A stretch of 64,000 nt of DNA from Anaerolineales bacterium (GTDB lineage Bacteria; Chloroflexota; Anaerolineae; Anaerolineales; DRMV01), in contig JALVVL010000010.1 of assembly GCA_027023425.1 (NCBI GenBank), positions 48,931 to 112,930 on the forward strand, given 5' to 3'. Below, in pieces: positions 1 to 9,568 of this stretch; the stretch's first letter is position 1; each line of letters starts with the position of its first letter. Position numbers and translations under genes: made by a program. Below the pieces are notes generated by a model. That model made no database searches, was not told where the DNA came from, and worked only from the letters and a program-made list of their open reading frames with translations.

Positions 1-170
1 CACAGATTTTTTCTGTGTTCTCTGTAAATTTCTGTGTCCTCTGTGGTTTTCTTTTTCAATCGGTGTAAATCTGTGTCAATCGGTGGATAAAAACTACAGA
101 TTACACAGATTAGCGCAGATTTTCTCTGTGTCTCCTGTGTTTTTTCTTGGCAAGGCCGAATAGTAACACA
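1..170. repeat. Dispersed intergenic repeat cluster (CACAGATT / AATCGGTGTAAATCTGTG modules)
   Basis: Contains caatcggtgtaaatctgtgtcaatcggtggat and acagattacacagattagcgcagattt, shared with clusters near 3.4, 21.9, 38.2, 53.9 and 63.8 kb. Confidence 0.85.
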
Positions 171-182
171 GAGGGTCAGAAA

Positions 183-204
183 AGGCGGGCTTTGAAGCCC
201 GCCT
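183..204 (-). terminator. Rho-independent terminator hairpin downstream of the LysM gene
   Basis: AGGCGGGCTT-TG-AAGCCCGCCT inverted repeat followed on the minus strand by TTTTC. Confidence 0.75.
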
Positions 205-210
205 CGGTGA

Positions 211-1353
211 TTACGGCGTTGGGGTGGGTGGGGCAACCGCTCCGCTCCAACTGAACACCCGCTTTTCACTCGGAGCACCGGCTTCCTTCCAAATAGGCTT
301 GCCGTCCTCATCGGTGCCGACGCGCCTCACCGTGACAACCCACCATTGGAAAATGTGCGGCTTCGTCCCTTGAGGGCGGAAGGAAGAAGGCACAACGAAC
401 TTGGTATCGGTCACGTAATCCACAATCTTGCGGCCGCGGTCGGCTGTTAGGTCTTCAACCACCACTTTGTAAGCCTCGTTGTCGCGCAGTTCGCCAACCG
501 AAGCCCACTGGAGCGCCACCGTGTTATCGGCAAGGGTAAAAACCGCCCCGTTGACGGGTATCAGCAAACTGGGCGCAGGGTAAGGCGGCGGCGGGGTCGG
601 GGTTGGGGTTTGTCCGGGCGGCGCATTACGCATACATAGCGGGATGACCAAAGTCTCGCCGGCCAGCACCGTGTTGCCCACCAAGCCGTTGTAGGTGCGG
701 ATGGCATCAATGGGCACATTGTAGGCCGCGGCAATGCCGCTAAGCGTATCGTTGGCCTTGACGGTGTAAGTCGTCTTCTGGCAGGCTTGCCGCGTTGCCT
801 CGGCGGGGCTTAGGGTGGCCTTCGGCGTCGGCGTTGCCGTCGGCGTAGGCTGAGGAATCAGCAACCTCTGCCCAACCCTAAGTGTGCAGGACGACGAAAG
901 GTTATTCTGCAAAATTATGCTTTGGATTGAAGTGTGGAAAGCCAACGCAATTTTGCCGCAGTTATCGCCCTGCTTCACAATGTAGGTAAAAGGCGTCGGC
1001 GTAGGGCGGGGAGTATCCGTAGGCGTAGGAGGAAGCGGCGTGACGGTTGGCGTTGGTGTCAGGGTGGCAGTTGCCGTTGGTATTTGGGTCGGGGCGGCTA
1101 TGCGATTGGTCTTCTGAAGGGCAAGGTAAACCATACCCGCCCCAAGGGCAACAAAGAAGGCCAAAAGCCCCAACGCGAGCGGCAAACTCAATGTTATTGC
1201 CGGTATACGGCTTTTGTGCATCGCAGGCGGCGTGCTCACCTGCCCATCGGGCGTCAGAACCGCGCCGCAAACATGGCATCTCGTTGCATTGACGTCCAAA
1301 CGTGCACCGCATACCGGGCAAGTTTTGGTGGCAATTTCTTTTTTCTCATCCAT
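211..1353 (-). CDS. Zinc-ribbon, membrane-anchored protein with two LysM domains and Pro/Thr-rich linkers
   Basis: N-terminal CPVCGARLD..CHVCG, one TM helix, two LysM-like repeats (YIVKQGDNCGKIA.., YTVKANDTLSGIA..). Confidence 0.85.
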   Translation of the reverse strand: MDEKKEIATKTCPVCGARLDVNATRCHVCGAVLTPDGQVSTPPAMHKSRIPAITLSLPLALGLLAFFVALGAGMVYLALQKTNRIAAPTQIPTATATLTPTPTVTPLPPTPTDTPRPTPTPFTYIVKQGDNCGKIALAFHTSIQSIILQNNLSSSCTLRVGQRLLIPQPTPTATPTPKATLSPAEATRQACQKTTYTVKANDTLSGIAAAYNVPIDAIRTYNGLVGNTVLAGETLVIPLCMRNAPPGQTPTPTPPPPYPAPSLLIPVNGAVFTLADNTVALQWASVGELRDNEAYKVVVEDLTADRGRKIVDYVTDTKFVVPSSFRPQGTKPHIFQWWVVTVRRVGTDEDGKPIWKEAGAPSEKRVFSWSGAVAPPTPTP

Positions 1354-1480
1354 AAGTCACCTTTTTCGGCTGCGAAAAGCCGCGGGCATTATACCATCCT
1401 TTCAGAATGTGGTATCCTTTCCGGCGCGGCGAGGAGCGCCTACGCGCCGCATACCACCCTCAAACCCATCGGAGACGCCT

Positions 1481-2356
1481 ATGCCGCGTTGGAAAATCTG
1501 GATTTTAGCAATCAGGCCAAAAACACTCTTCGCCTCCATCGGGCCTGTTTTAGCCGGTTGGGGATTGGCGACCTATACAGGCCATTTCAAACTTTTGCCC
1601 GCGCTGGCCGCGTTGCTCGGCGGGGTTTTGCTACAAATCGGGGCTAACTTAGCCAACGACGTTGCCGATTTCCATCGCGGAGCAGATTCGGGCGAAAGGT
1701 TAGGCCCCCTCAGAGTAACCCAAGCCGGCCTACTCACCCCAAGCGAAGTAACCCGCGGGATGTGGGTAGCGTTCGGCCTCGGAGCGCTGGCAGGCGCTTA
1801 CCTAATTGCGGTGGCGGGATGGCCGGTGTTGCTCATCGGCGTTACGGCGATACTCGCCGCCATCGGCTACACCGGCGGGCCTCTTCCATACGGCTATTAT
1901 GGCTTGGGGGACTTGTTTGTGTTCATTTACTTCGGCATTGCCGCGGTCGGCGGTACCTACTACGTGCAATCAAAGGCATGGGATAGCATAATTTGGTGGG
2001 CGGCAGTGCCCTTGGGGCTACTTTCGGTAGCCCTGCTGGTGGTGAACAACTTGCGCGATCGGGAAAACGACCGCCGCGCGGGCAAAATCACACTGGCCGT
2101 CCTTCTCGGGGAAGCCGGAACACGCGCCGAATACATCCTCACGGCTTTTGCACCATACTTGATAGTGACTTTGGCCGTAGCCATAAAAACTTTCCCCGTG
2201 TGGGCGCTGCTGGTGTGGCTTTCGCTGCCGGTTGCAATAAAAGCGGCGCGCATTGTGCTCACGCAAAGCGGGCGCGCCCTAAATGCCGCCTTAGCCCTAA
2301 CGGGGCAATTGATTTTCGTTTTCGGAGCACTTCTGGCTATTGGGCTTTGCCTGTAA
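1481..2356 (+). CDS. menA: 1,4-dihydroxy-2-naphthoate polyprenyltransferase (UbiA/MenA family)
   Basis: UbiA-like motifs NLANDVADFHRGAD and NNLRDRENDRRAGKITLAVLLG; start placed at MPRWKIWILAIRPKTL inside the longer ORF. Confidence 0.85.
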   Translation: MPRWKIWILAIRPKTLFASIGPVLAGWGLATYTGHFKLLPALAALLGGVLLQIGANLANDVADFHRGADSGERLGPLRVTQAGLLTPSEVTRGMWVAFGLGALAGAYLIAVAGWPVLLIGVTAILAAIGYTGGPLPYGYYGLGDLFVFIYFGIAAVGGTYYVQSKAWDSIIWWAAVPLGLLSVALLVVNNLRDRENDRRAGKITLAVLLGEAGTRAEYILTAFAPYLIVTLAVAIKTFPVWALLVWLSLPVAIKAARIVLTQSGRALNAALALTGQLIFVFGALLAIGLCL

Positions 2357-3080
2357 GCAGTTTCTTTCCCCAATGTATGGCAACCGTACCCAGCATCAGC
2401 CGCCGAAAGCCAACTTGCCGCAAGCCAACGCCGCGCAACACTTCTGCCAATTCATCAGCAGATAGAAAAGCCTCGGTAGAAGCCTGCAAATAGCGGTAGG
2501 CGTGCTCATTGTTGGCAAACAATTTGCCGAGGAAGGGCACCACGCCCCGCATGTGGATGCGTACAAACGGCCAAAGCAAGTTGCGCGCCGGGCGGGTAGT
2601 GTCTAAAGTGACAAACATGCCGCCCGGACGCAAAACCCGCATCTGCTCGCGAAGGGCTTGCTCAATATCGGCCACATTGCGAAGCAAAAAGCCAGAAACC
2701 ACGGCATCAAAAGCGCTTTCCGGAAAGGGAAGCGCCAAAGCGTCGTTGTTTACCCAATGAACAGCACGGGGGAAATTCCAAGAGCGCTTACCAACATCCA
2801 GCATCTCCCAAGTCAAATCAGAAGCCACCACCTCGGCAGAAGGGTGCGCCTCCAGCACAGCAGCGCTAAGTGCACCGGTGCCAGCGCCAAGGTCAAGCAC
2901 ACGCCCCTGAGGGGGGAGTTGAAGGCGGCGCGCTACCATCCTCCGCCAGCGCGAATCCTGCCCAAGAGAAATCAAAGCGTTGAGCAAATCATAGCGGGCC
3001 GCAATTTGCGCAAACACCGAGCGCACGAAAGTGGCTTTTTCGTCCTTGGAAGGCAGAGGAGCATTTGGATCGGCAACCAC
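2337..3080 (-). CDS. ubiE: Demethylmenaquinone methyltransferase (UbiE/MenG)
   Basis: F..IA.RYDLLNALISLGQDSRWRR..., VLDLGAGTGALS, SAM methyltransferase fold. Confidence 0.88.
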   Translation of the reverse strand: MVADPNAPLPSKDEKATFVRSVFAQIAARYDLLNALISLGQDSRWRRMVARRLQLPPQGRVLDLGAGTGALSAAVLEAHPSAEVVASDLTWEMLDVGKRSWNFPRAVHWVNNDALALPFPESAFDAVVSGFLLRNVADIEQALREQMRVLRPGGMFVTLDTTRPARNLLWPFVRIHMRGVVPFLGKLFANNEHAYRYLQASTEAFLSADELAEVLRGVGLRQVGFRRLMLGTVAIHWGKKLLTGKAQ

Positions 3081-3141
3081 AGCAACACCTCAAACTCAGC
3101 CATACAAACAAAAACCCCAGCCCTGAAATCAGGGCGGGGCT

Positions 3142-3217
3142 TGGCTCCTCGGGCAGGACTCGAACCTGCAACCTAGCGGTTAACAGCCGCCCGCTCTGCC
3201 GATTGAGCTACCGAGGA
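3142..3217 (-). tRNA. tRNA-Asn (GTT), 3' CCA encoded
   Basis: Minus strand TCCTCGGTAGCTCAATCGGCAGAGCGGGCGGCTGTTAACCGCTAGGTTGCAGGTTCGAGTCCTGCCCGAGGAGCCA; acceptor TCCTCGG/CCGAGGA, anticodon GTT. Confidence 0.96.
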
Positions 3218-3269
3218 ACGCGAGGGGAATTATATGCAAAAGCCATGCTCGTGTCAAGCAAAACGGGAG

Positions 3270-3640
3270 AATGCCAAGATTAACGCAAAGACGCAGAGAA
3301 ACGCAGAGAGGTTAACGCCAAGGTCGCCAAGGAAGCAAAGGACGCCAAGGATAAAAAACCACAGATTACACAGATTAGCGCAGATTTTTCTCCTACGAAA
3401 TCTGCGGTTTCAACAATCAAATCGGTGTAAATCTGTGCCAATCTGTGGATGAAAACCACAGATTACACAGATTAGCACAGATTTTTTCTGCGGAATCTGC
3501 GAAATCTGTGGTTTCAATCATCCAATCGGTGTAAATCCGTGTCAATCCTACGACCTAACGCCTCAACGACTCAACACCCCAATCCCTCAGTACCTCAATC
3601 CCTCTCTTTTTCTGTGCCTTCTGTGGTTTTCCAGCAATCT
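3270..3640. repeat. Dispersed intergenic repeat cluster
   Basis: Modules acgcaaagacgcagagaaacgcagag, accacagattacacagattagc (3358 and 3455), caatcggtgtaaatctgtg, cctcaacgactcaacaccccaatccctcagtacctcaatccctc. Confidence 0.85.
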
Positions 3641-3647
3641 ATGGATG

Positions 3648-4403
3648 TCAATCTTCAGAGGGTAAAGCCTCCCCATCCTCCGAAAGCAATTTCCGCAAAA
3701 AAGCGCGATCTTCCTCTGTAAGTTGCGCCTTAGCCAGCAAATCGGGGCGGCGATGCAAAGTGCGCAACAAAGATTGCTCACGACGCCAGCGGGCAATTTT
3801 ACCGTGGTCACCCGAAAGGAGCACCGGCGGCACCTCCCATCCACGAAAGACGGCCGGGCGGGTGTAGTGGGGGTGCTCCAGCAGGCCGGTAGCGTGGGAA
3901 TCCTTATCAGGGGCATCGGGGTCGCCCAAAACATTGGGGAGCAGGCGTGTAACAGCATCCAGCACCACCAAAGCGGCCAATTCACCGCCGGTGAGCACGT
4001 AATCGCCGATGGAAATTTCATCGGTGACCAAGTGCTGGCGGACGCGCTCGTCAATTCCCTCATAACGGCCGCAAAGCAATGCCACACGGGGCAATTCGGC
4101 CAACTCCCGCGCCACCTTTTGGCTGAACGGCCTCCCCTGCGGGGTGAGCAAAATCACCGGCGCTTGCGGCGGGCGGCCGAGCACGCTTTCCACCGCGGCG
4201 AAGATGGGCTCGGCCTTCATCACCATCCCGCCGCCGCCGCCATAAGGCTCGTCGTCCACGGTGCGATGCTTGTCGGTCGCCCAATCGCGGATGTTGTGCA
4301 AATGAACTTCAAGCGCCCCCGATTTCCGCGCTCGCCCGATAATGCTCACATCAATGTAAGGATGAAACACCTCGGGGAAAAGGGTAAAAATATCAAAACG
4401 CAT
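3648..4403 (-). CDS. trmD: tRNA (guanine-N1)-methyltransferase
   Basis: [68 protein letters not shown]. Confidence 0.96.
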   Translation of the reverse strand: MRFDIFTLFPEVFHPYIDVSIIGRARKSGALEVHLHNIRDWATDKHRTVDDEPYGGGGGMVMKAEPIFAAVESVLGRPPQAPVILLTPQGRPFSQKVARELAELPRVALLCGRYEGIDERVRQHLVTDEISIGDYVLTGGELAALVVLDAVTRLLPNVLGDPDAPDKDSHATGLLEHPHYTRPAVFRGWEVPPVLLSGDHGKIARWRREQSLLRTLHRRPDLLAKAQLTEEDRAFLRKLLSEDGEALPSED

Positions 4404-4406
4404 TGC

Positions 4407-5396
4407 TCACTCAAACTTTATCGTCCGTCCCAAGTTTTGCGCTTTGGCGTTTCGGACTGCTGCCAAAGAAGCCATCGCATCTTGCACAGCAACGCCCACC
4501 GATTTGAAAAAGGTGATCTGGTCGGCAGCAGTGCGCCCTTCCTTGCGCCCCAGCAAAATTTCGCCCAGTTCGGCGTGGATGTGCTCGGGGGTGATAATGC
4601 CCGCCTCAATTGGCTGAATCAAATCTCCGGCCTCAGCAAGCGCCGCTTCACGAGAATCCACCACCACCAACGCCCGCGCCACCGTCTCGGGCGGCACCTC
4701 GGCCATTTGGGGTGTGTAAGCGCCGATACCGTTGATGTGCACACCGGGCTTCAAATCGGCATCGTCAAACACCGGCTTGGACGAAATGGTGGCAGTGCAA
4801 ATCACGTCGGCCTCACGCACCGCCTCGCGCGGGGTTTCGGCCACGCGCACATCTTGGGGAATTGGGCCAAAACCGGCCATCTCGGCGGCAAAAGCCTCGG
4901 CGCGCTCGCGGCTGATGTCATACACCCATACGCGTTCAATCGGGCGCACCGTGCAAACTGCTTCGGCCTGCGTGCGCCCCTGAGTGCCTGCGCCAAAAAC
5001 GGCCAAAACGCGGCTATCGCGGCGGGCAAGCACATCGGTCGCCGCGCCAGAAGCCGCCCCCGTGCGCAGCGCTGTCAACATACCGCCTTCCAAGAGCGCA
5101 ATCGGCCGGCCGGTATCCGGCTCAAGCACCAGCACAGCGGCGTAAATGGTCGGCATGCCGCGCTCGGGGTTGTGCGGAAAAACCGAAACCACCTTCACCG
5201 CCAGCGCCTCCTCCTCGCCGCCAACAAATGCGGGCATAAACAGGCTCACACCATCGTGCGGCGCAACCGGAAGCGAAAGCCGCAAAGGCACTTCGGCGCG
5301 CCCCGCCGAAAGCGCACGGTAAGCCTCTTTCACGGCGTCAATCGCCTCACGCATTGGCAAAGCCTGCCGCACTTCCTCCTTGCTGAGCACCAACAC
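4407..5396 (-). CDS. Ornithine cyclodeaminase / mu-crystallin family protein
   Basis: MREAIDAVKEAYRALSAGRAEVPLR, AVFGAGTQGRTQAEAV, VICTATISSKPVF; GTG start at VLVLSKEEV avoids overlap with the upstream gene. Confidence 0.85.
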   Translation of the reverse strand: MLVLSKEEVRQALPMREAIDAVKEAYRALSAGRAEVPLRLSLPVAPHDGVSLFMPAFVGGEEEALAVKVVSVFPHNPERGMPTIYAAVLVLEPDTGRPIALLEGGMLTALRTGAASGAATDVLARRDSRVLAVFGAGTQGRTQAEAVCTVRPIERVWVYDISRERAEAFAAEMAGFGPIPQDVRVAETPREAVREADVICTATISSKPVFDDADLKPGVHINGIGAYTPQMAEVPPETVARALVVVDSREAALAEAGDLIQPIEAGIITPEHIHAELGEILLGRKEGRTAADQITFFKSVGVAVQDAMASLAAVRNAKAQNLGRTIKFE

Positions 5397-5409
5397 CGCG
5401 CACCTCCTT

Positions 5410-6240
5410 TTACCAATGCCTGCCAAACCCTTCCACACGCTTAAGTTCAGCAAGGGTGCCACCAAGCGCAGTTTCGGGGTCGGCTTGTCCTACTGCTTTG
5501 ATAGCGTCACACACAGCCTCAAAAGCCCGCAGATCCCACCAATTGGAATGCAAAAGGGCAATATCGCCGCGGCGGATAGCAGAAGCAGAAGCCGCGATCG
5601 CACGCCATATCTGCGAAAAGCGAGGCTCTTTCAAAGCCGCTTGCGGGTTGTCATAAGCATGGGACTTTGTCAAAATTTCACCCTCGTCCCAGGTCCATTC
5701 CACCACCGTGTAGCCGAGGTCGGAAAGGACACGATGGACGCGCGGCGTATTCTTGCCCGCGCCAAACGGAATGCGAAAATAGGGGTAACGGGCTTTGACA
5801 GTGCGCAAAAAATCTTTGCCCATTGCCTTGACAATTTCCCGTTCCCAGCCAAGCACCTCCTCGGCAATTTGTTTGGCGCTCAAATGGGTGAAATACGGGT
5901 GCGAATAGGAATGGTTGCAGATGATGCAACCCATATCCACCAGTTCTTCAAGGATGTTACGGCCCTCGTAATTAGCAAGGATGCTCACCATGCGCCCCAT
6001 CGGGAAAAAGGCAATCGGGCAGTTTTTGCGCTTGATGAGGTCTACCATTGGGACAAAAGTTTGGGAATAGCCGTCATCAACCGTAAGAAGGGCGCCGAAA
6101 CGCGGGTCAAGGGAAGTGATTTTGAACATTTCCCGCGGTTGGGCAATCACGGCCGAGGAAAGGCGTGGTTTAGTTCCAAGAACCAAAGCGGCGCCCCCGA
6201 CCCCCAACAGCCGCAAAAAATCCCGCCGAGAAATCGCCAT
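5410..6240 (-). CDS. Polysaccharide deacetylase (NodB-like) family protein with Tat-like signal
   Basis: SRRDFLRLLGVGGAALVLG signal; ALLTVDDGYSQTF, CNHSYSHPYFTHLS. Confidence 0.75.
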   Translation of the reverse strand: MAISRRDFLRLLGVGGAALVLGTKPRLSSAVIAQPREMFKITSLDPRFGALLTVDDGYSQTFVPMVDLIKRKNCPIAFFPMGRMVSILANYEGRNILEELVDMGCIICNHSYSHPYFTHLSAKQIAEEVLGWEREIVKAMGKDFLRTVKARYPYFRIPFGAGKNTPRVHRVLSDLGYTVVEWTWDEGEILTKSHAYDNPQAALKEPRFSQIWRAIAASASAIRRGDIALLHSNWWDLRAFEAVCDAIKAVGQADPETALGGTLAELKRVEGFGRHW

Positions 6241-6306
6241 AAGGCCTCCGAAACTTCGTTGCAAGTGGTGAGGCTATTATATCCTGAATGGCTGGCGGGG
6301 AAGGCC

Positions 6307-6349
6307 ACAACACAAAAAGCGCGGGAGCGTCCCGCGCTTTTTGTGTTGT
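6307..6349. terminator. Terminator-like perfect inverted repeat between livF and the deacetylase gene
   Basis: ACAACACAAAAAGCGCGGGA-GCG-TCCCGCGCTTTTTGTGTTGT, 20-bp perfect stem. Confidence 0.85.
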
Positions 6350-6362
6350 CGGGTACGGCTTG

Positions 6363-7076
6363 CTACTCCATGCCGAGGTAAGTTTTCTGCACCATTTCGT
6401 TGTTGCGGAGGTTTTCGGCGCTATCGGCAAGCACAATTTCGCCCGTGCGGAGCACGTAACCACGATGGGCAATTGAAAGCGCCATCAGGGCGTTTTGCTC
6501 CACCAGCAGGATAGTTGTGCCCTGTTTGTTGATATCCACAATGGTATCAAAGATTAGTTCAACCAACACGGGCGCCAAGCCCATTGAAGGCTCATCCAAA
6601 AGCAGGAGGCGAGGGCGCGCCATCAACGCCCGCCCAATGGCGAGCATCTGCTGTTCACCGCCCGAAAGCGTGCCCGCAACCTGATTGCGGCGCTCCTTCA
6701 AGCGCGGGAAAAGTTCATACACGCGCTCCAGGTCCTCTTTGATGCCTTCTTTATCGTTGCGGATATAAGCGCCAAGGTCAAGGTTTTCAGCAACGGTCAA
6801 ACGGGCAAAAATCCCGCGCCCCTCAGGCACCATTGAAACGCCTTTGTAAACGATTTCGTGCGGCTTGAATTTGGTCAAATCCTCGCCTTCCAGCGTAACC
6901 GTGCCCTGACGGGGCTTGATCAAACCGGTGATGGTGCGCAAAGTGGTGGTCTTACCGGCGCCGTTTGCGCCGATAAGCGTCACAATCTCGCCCTCATCCA
7001 CATAAAGCGAAATACCTTTGAGGGCTTCAATGTTGCCGTAGAAGGAATGCACATCCTTGAGTTCAAGCATAGCCAT
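6363..7076 (-). CDS. livF: Branched-chain amino acid ABC transporter ATP-binding protein LivF
   Basis: Walker A GANGAGKTT, signature LSGGEQQMLAIGRALM; operon context. Confidence 0.93.
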   Translation of the reverse strand: MAMLELKDVHSFYGNIEALKGISLYVDEGEIVTLIGANGAGKTTTLRTITGLIKPRQGTVTLEGEDLTKFKPHEIVYKGVSMVPEGRGIFARLTVAENLDLGAYIRNDKEGIKEDLERVYELFPRLKERRNQVAGTLSGGEQQMLAIGRALMARPRLLLLDEPSMGLAPVLVELIFDTIVDINKQGTTILLVEQNALMALSIAHRGYVLRTGEIVLADSAENLRNNEMVQKTYLGME

Positions 7077-7088
7077 AAGCGGTCTCCT

Positions 7089-7892
7089 CTAAGCCGTTGC
7101 AGTGGCCTTTCCGATACCCGAAGCGGCACCGCGCCCCAAGTATGCCTCAATCACCCGCGGGTTGCGCTGAATTTCTTCGGGCTTGCCCTCGGCGATCTTC
7201 TTACCGAAATCCATCACGGCAATTTTTTCGCTAATGGTCATCACGACTTTCATATCGTGCTCAATCAGCAAAATGCTCAAGCCCAGTTCATCACGCAAAT
7301 GGCGGATGAAGCGGATCATTTCGGAAGTTTCCTGCGGGTTCATGCCGGCGGTTGGCTCATCAAGCAACAGGAGTTTAGGCTCGCTGGCAAGAGCGCGGGC
7401 AATTTCCAAACGGCGCTGAGCACCGTAGGGGAGATTGCGGGCTAACTGATCGCCAAGCCCCTGCAAGCCCACAAAGTTGAGCAAGCGCCGCGCCGCCTCC
7501 AAGGCTTCCTGCTCCTCGCGCTTATAGCGGCGGGTGTGCAAAATTGCGTCCCACCACTGATGGCGCATGAGGGGGTGCCGCCCAACCATGATGTTTTCAA
7601 GCGCGGTCATGTTAGAAAAGAGGCGGATGTTCTGATAAGTGCGGGCGATACCCATGCGGGTAACACGGTCGGGGGTCAAGCCCTGAATTTCGCGCCCGTC
7701 AAATATGATTTTGCCCTCTTCGGGGGTGTAAAAGCCGGTAATGCAGTTGAAAAAGGTAGTTTTGCCCGCGCCATTTGGGCCGATAACGCTGGCAATGCTG
7801 CCGCGCTCAATGGTGAAATCAAGGTTGTTCACCGCCACCAAGCCGCCAAACCGCTTTGTTACACCCTTAGCAATCAAAATCGGTTCCATCAC
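7089..7892 (-). CDS. livG: Branched-chain amino acid ABC transporter ATP-binding protein LivG
   Basis: GPNGAGKTTFFNCITGFY, ARTYQNIRLFSNMTALENIMVG. Confidence 0.93.
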   Translation of the reverse strand: MMEPILIAKGVTKRFGGLVAVNNLDFTIERGSIASVIGPNGAGKTTFFNCITGFYTPEEGKIIFDGREIQGLTPDRVTRMGIARTYQNIRLFSNMTALENIMVGRHPLMRHQWWDAILHTRRYKREEQEALEAARRLLNFVGLQGLGDQLARNLPYGAQRRLEIARALASEPKLLLLDEPTAGMNPQETSEMIRFIRHLRDELGLSILLIEHDMKVVMTISEKIAVMDFGKKIAEGKPEEIQRNPRVIEAYLGRGAASGIGKATATA

Positions 7893-7900
7893 AGCGCCTC

Positions 7901-9553
7901 CTAATCCCCTACTTCTTCGCGAAGTTCACGTTTGCGAATCGGCTCAGGCCAAAAGCCCTCGGGCTTGAGCAACATCATCGCAATCAGCGAAAGGCCGTAA
8001 ATCAACATCCGGTATTCGGCGAATTCGCGCAACAGTTCTGGCAAGCCAACCAAGGCAAGCGAACCGACGAACACACCGGGCATACTGCCAACACCGCCCA
8101 CAATGATGAGCGAAAGCACGTTGATGGAAATCAGCAAGTTGAAACTGTGCGGGAAAATTGAGCCTACATACGAGGCGAAAATTGCACCTGCCAAGCCCGA
8201 GAACGAAGCGCCAAAGGCAAAAGCCGTCAATTTGGTCACCACGAGGTCAATGCCCATTGCTTCGGCCACGTCTTCGTCCTCGCGCATAGCCATCCACGCG
8301 CGGCCAAGGCGCGACTCGCGCAAGCGATAGGCCACAAATGCCGCTATGCCTATCCCCACAAGTATCAGGTAGTAAAAGTGGATGGGCGTTTGTATTTTGA
8401 ACCCAAATAGCGGCGGCTTGGGGATGAGCAAAATGCCCTGGGCACCGCCGATTAGCGGCTTCAACCAGTTTGAAAGGGCTAAGATGCGGATGATTTCGCC
8501 AAAGCCCAAGGTCACAATGGCGAGGTAGTCGCCGCGCATACGCAACACCGGCACGCCGAGCAAAATGCCCGCCACCATCGCCACCAGAATTGAGAAGGGC
8601 ACAGCCTCCCAAAACGTCCAATGGGCAATGCCCAAGGGGCCTGTAGAGGTGAGCAAGCCCATAGTGTACGCGCCAAGAGCAAAGAAGGCCACATAACCGA
8701 GGTCAAGCAAGCCAGCATAGCCCACCACAATGTTCAAGCCCAAACCCATGATGGTGTAAAGTCCCACCATATTGAGCACATGGCTGAGGTAAGAACCAAG
8801 CAAAAGGGGCAAGCCAGCCACAACCACCAGCGCCAAGGCACCGACAACCATGCGCCGTAACTGTGATTTGGTTACGCCAGCAGGCTCGGTTGCAACAGCC
8901 TCGGCAGATTCCTTGGGCTTGCGGTGTGCACTCCAATAATCATAGGCTATACTCAGGCCAAATACCAGCACAGCGCCCAAAATGTTGAGCCCTTCCACAC
9001 CCAAAAACGGCTGGAACATCCAACCGATAGTCATTCCAGTGAACAGGTCTGAGAGCAACCCCACCGTAATCGTTATCAAAAACGCCTTGACTACGCTGTC
9101 GCGCCAAAAAGTAGGCAGGGAGACAACCAACGCTATCAAGATCCCCCACAAAGCACCTACCGCAACAAGCATGGCCGAGCCAAGCCACGGCCCTTTGCCA
9201 AAGGTGAGGAGCGAATACATTTCCGGCCCGGCGTGGACAAACACAAAATGGTAATCCACCCACTGGGCGGTCATGGGCAGAAGAGCAACCAAAAAAGCAC
9301 CCAAACCGCCCACAAGGGCACCGGCGGCTATAAGTTTGCCTTTGGACTCGCTCTCACGATGATGGTTCAAGAACACATACGCAACCACACCCCAAGAGAG
9401 CAAAAGGGTGATGTGCCCCAAAGAAAGTTGTTCAATCACAGCGCGCTTGTTGAACGCCTGCACCAACCCAACAAGGGTGGAATACAACCCGATAGCACCA
9501 GCAAGGAGGCCGTTTTTGACGGCGCTTTTCCAAAAAGTGTTTTGGGAATCCAT
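7901..9553 (-). CDS. livM: Branched-chain amino acid ABC transporter permease LivM with long N-terminal membrane extension
   Basis: LivM core GLGLNIVVGYAGLLDLGYVAFFALGAY and GRAWMAMREDEDVAEAMGI preceded by about 230 aa of extra hydrophobic sequence. Confidence 0.9.
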   Translation of the reverse strand: MDSQNTFWKSAVKNGLLAGAIGLYSTLVGLVQAFNKRAVIEQLSLGHITLLLSWGVVAYVFLNHHRESESKGKLIAAGALVGGLGAFLVALLPMTAQWVDYHFVFVHAGPEMYSLLTFGKGPWLGSAMLVAVGALWGILIALVVSLPTFWRDSVVKAFLITITVGLLSDLFTGMTIGWMFQPFLGVEGLNILGAVLVFGLSIAYDYWSAHRKPKESAEAVATEPAGVTKSQLRRMVVGALALVVVAGLPLLLGSYLSHVLNMVGLYTIMGLGLNIVVGYAGLLDLGYVAFFALGAYTMGLLTSTGPLGIAHWTFWEAVPFSILVAMVAGILLGVPVLRMRGDYLAIVTLGFGEIIRILALSNWLKPLIGGAQGILLIPKPPLFGFKIQTPIHFYYLILVGIGIAAFVAYRLRESRLGRAWMAMREDEDVAEAMGIDLVVTKLTAFAFGASFSGLAGAIFASYVGSIFPHSFNLLISINVLSLIIVGGVGSMPGVFVGSLALVGLPELLREFAEYRMLIYGLSLIAMMLLKPEGFWPEPIRKRELREEVGD

Positions 9554-9568
9554 TTTTGCCGCCTCCTG

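Noticed and set aside
1-170. Possible CRISPR or telomere-like array in CACAGATT clusters
   Set aside because: No regular repeat-spacer spacing; modules are contiguous, degenerate and reshuffled
3234-3452. ORF translating to NHRLHRLAQIFLL
   Set aside because: Created by the CACAGATTACACAGATT repeat cluster, not a gene; the same spurious peptide appears at 38101-38319 and 53677-53967
3723-5444. 573-aa plus-strand ORF
   Set aside because: Runs antisense across trmD and the ornithine cyclodeaminase-family gene, both well supported; low-complexity H/R/N-rich translation typical of antisense frames in GC-rich DNA
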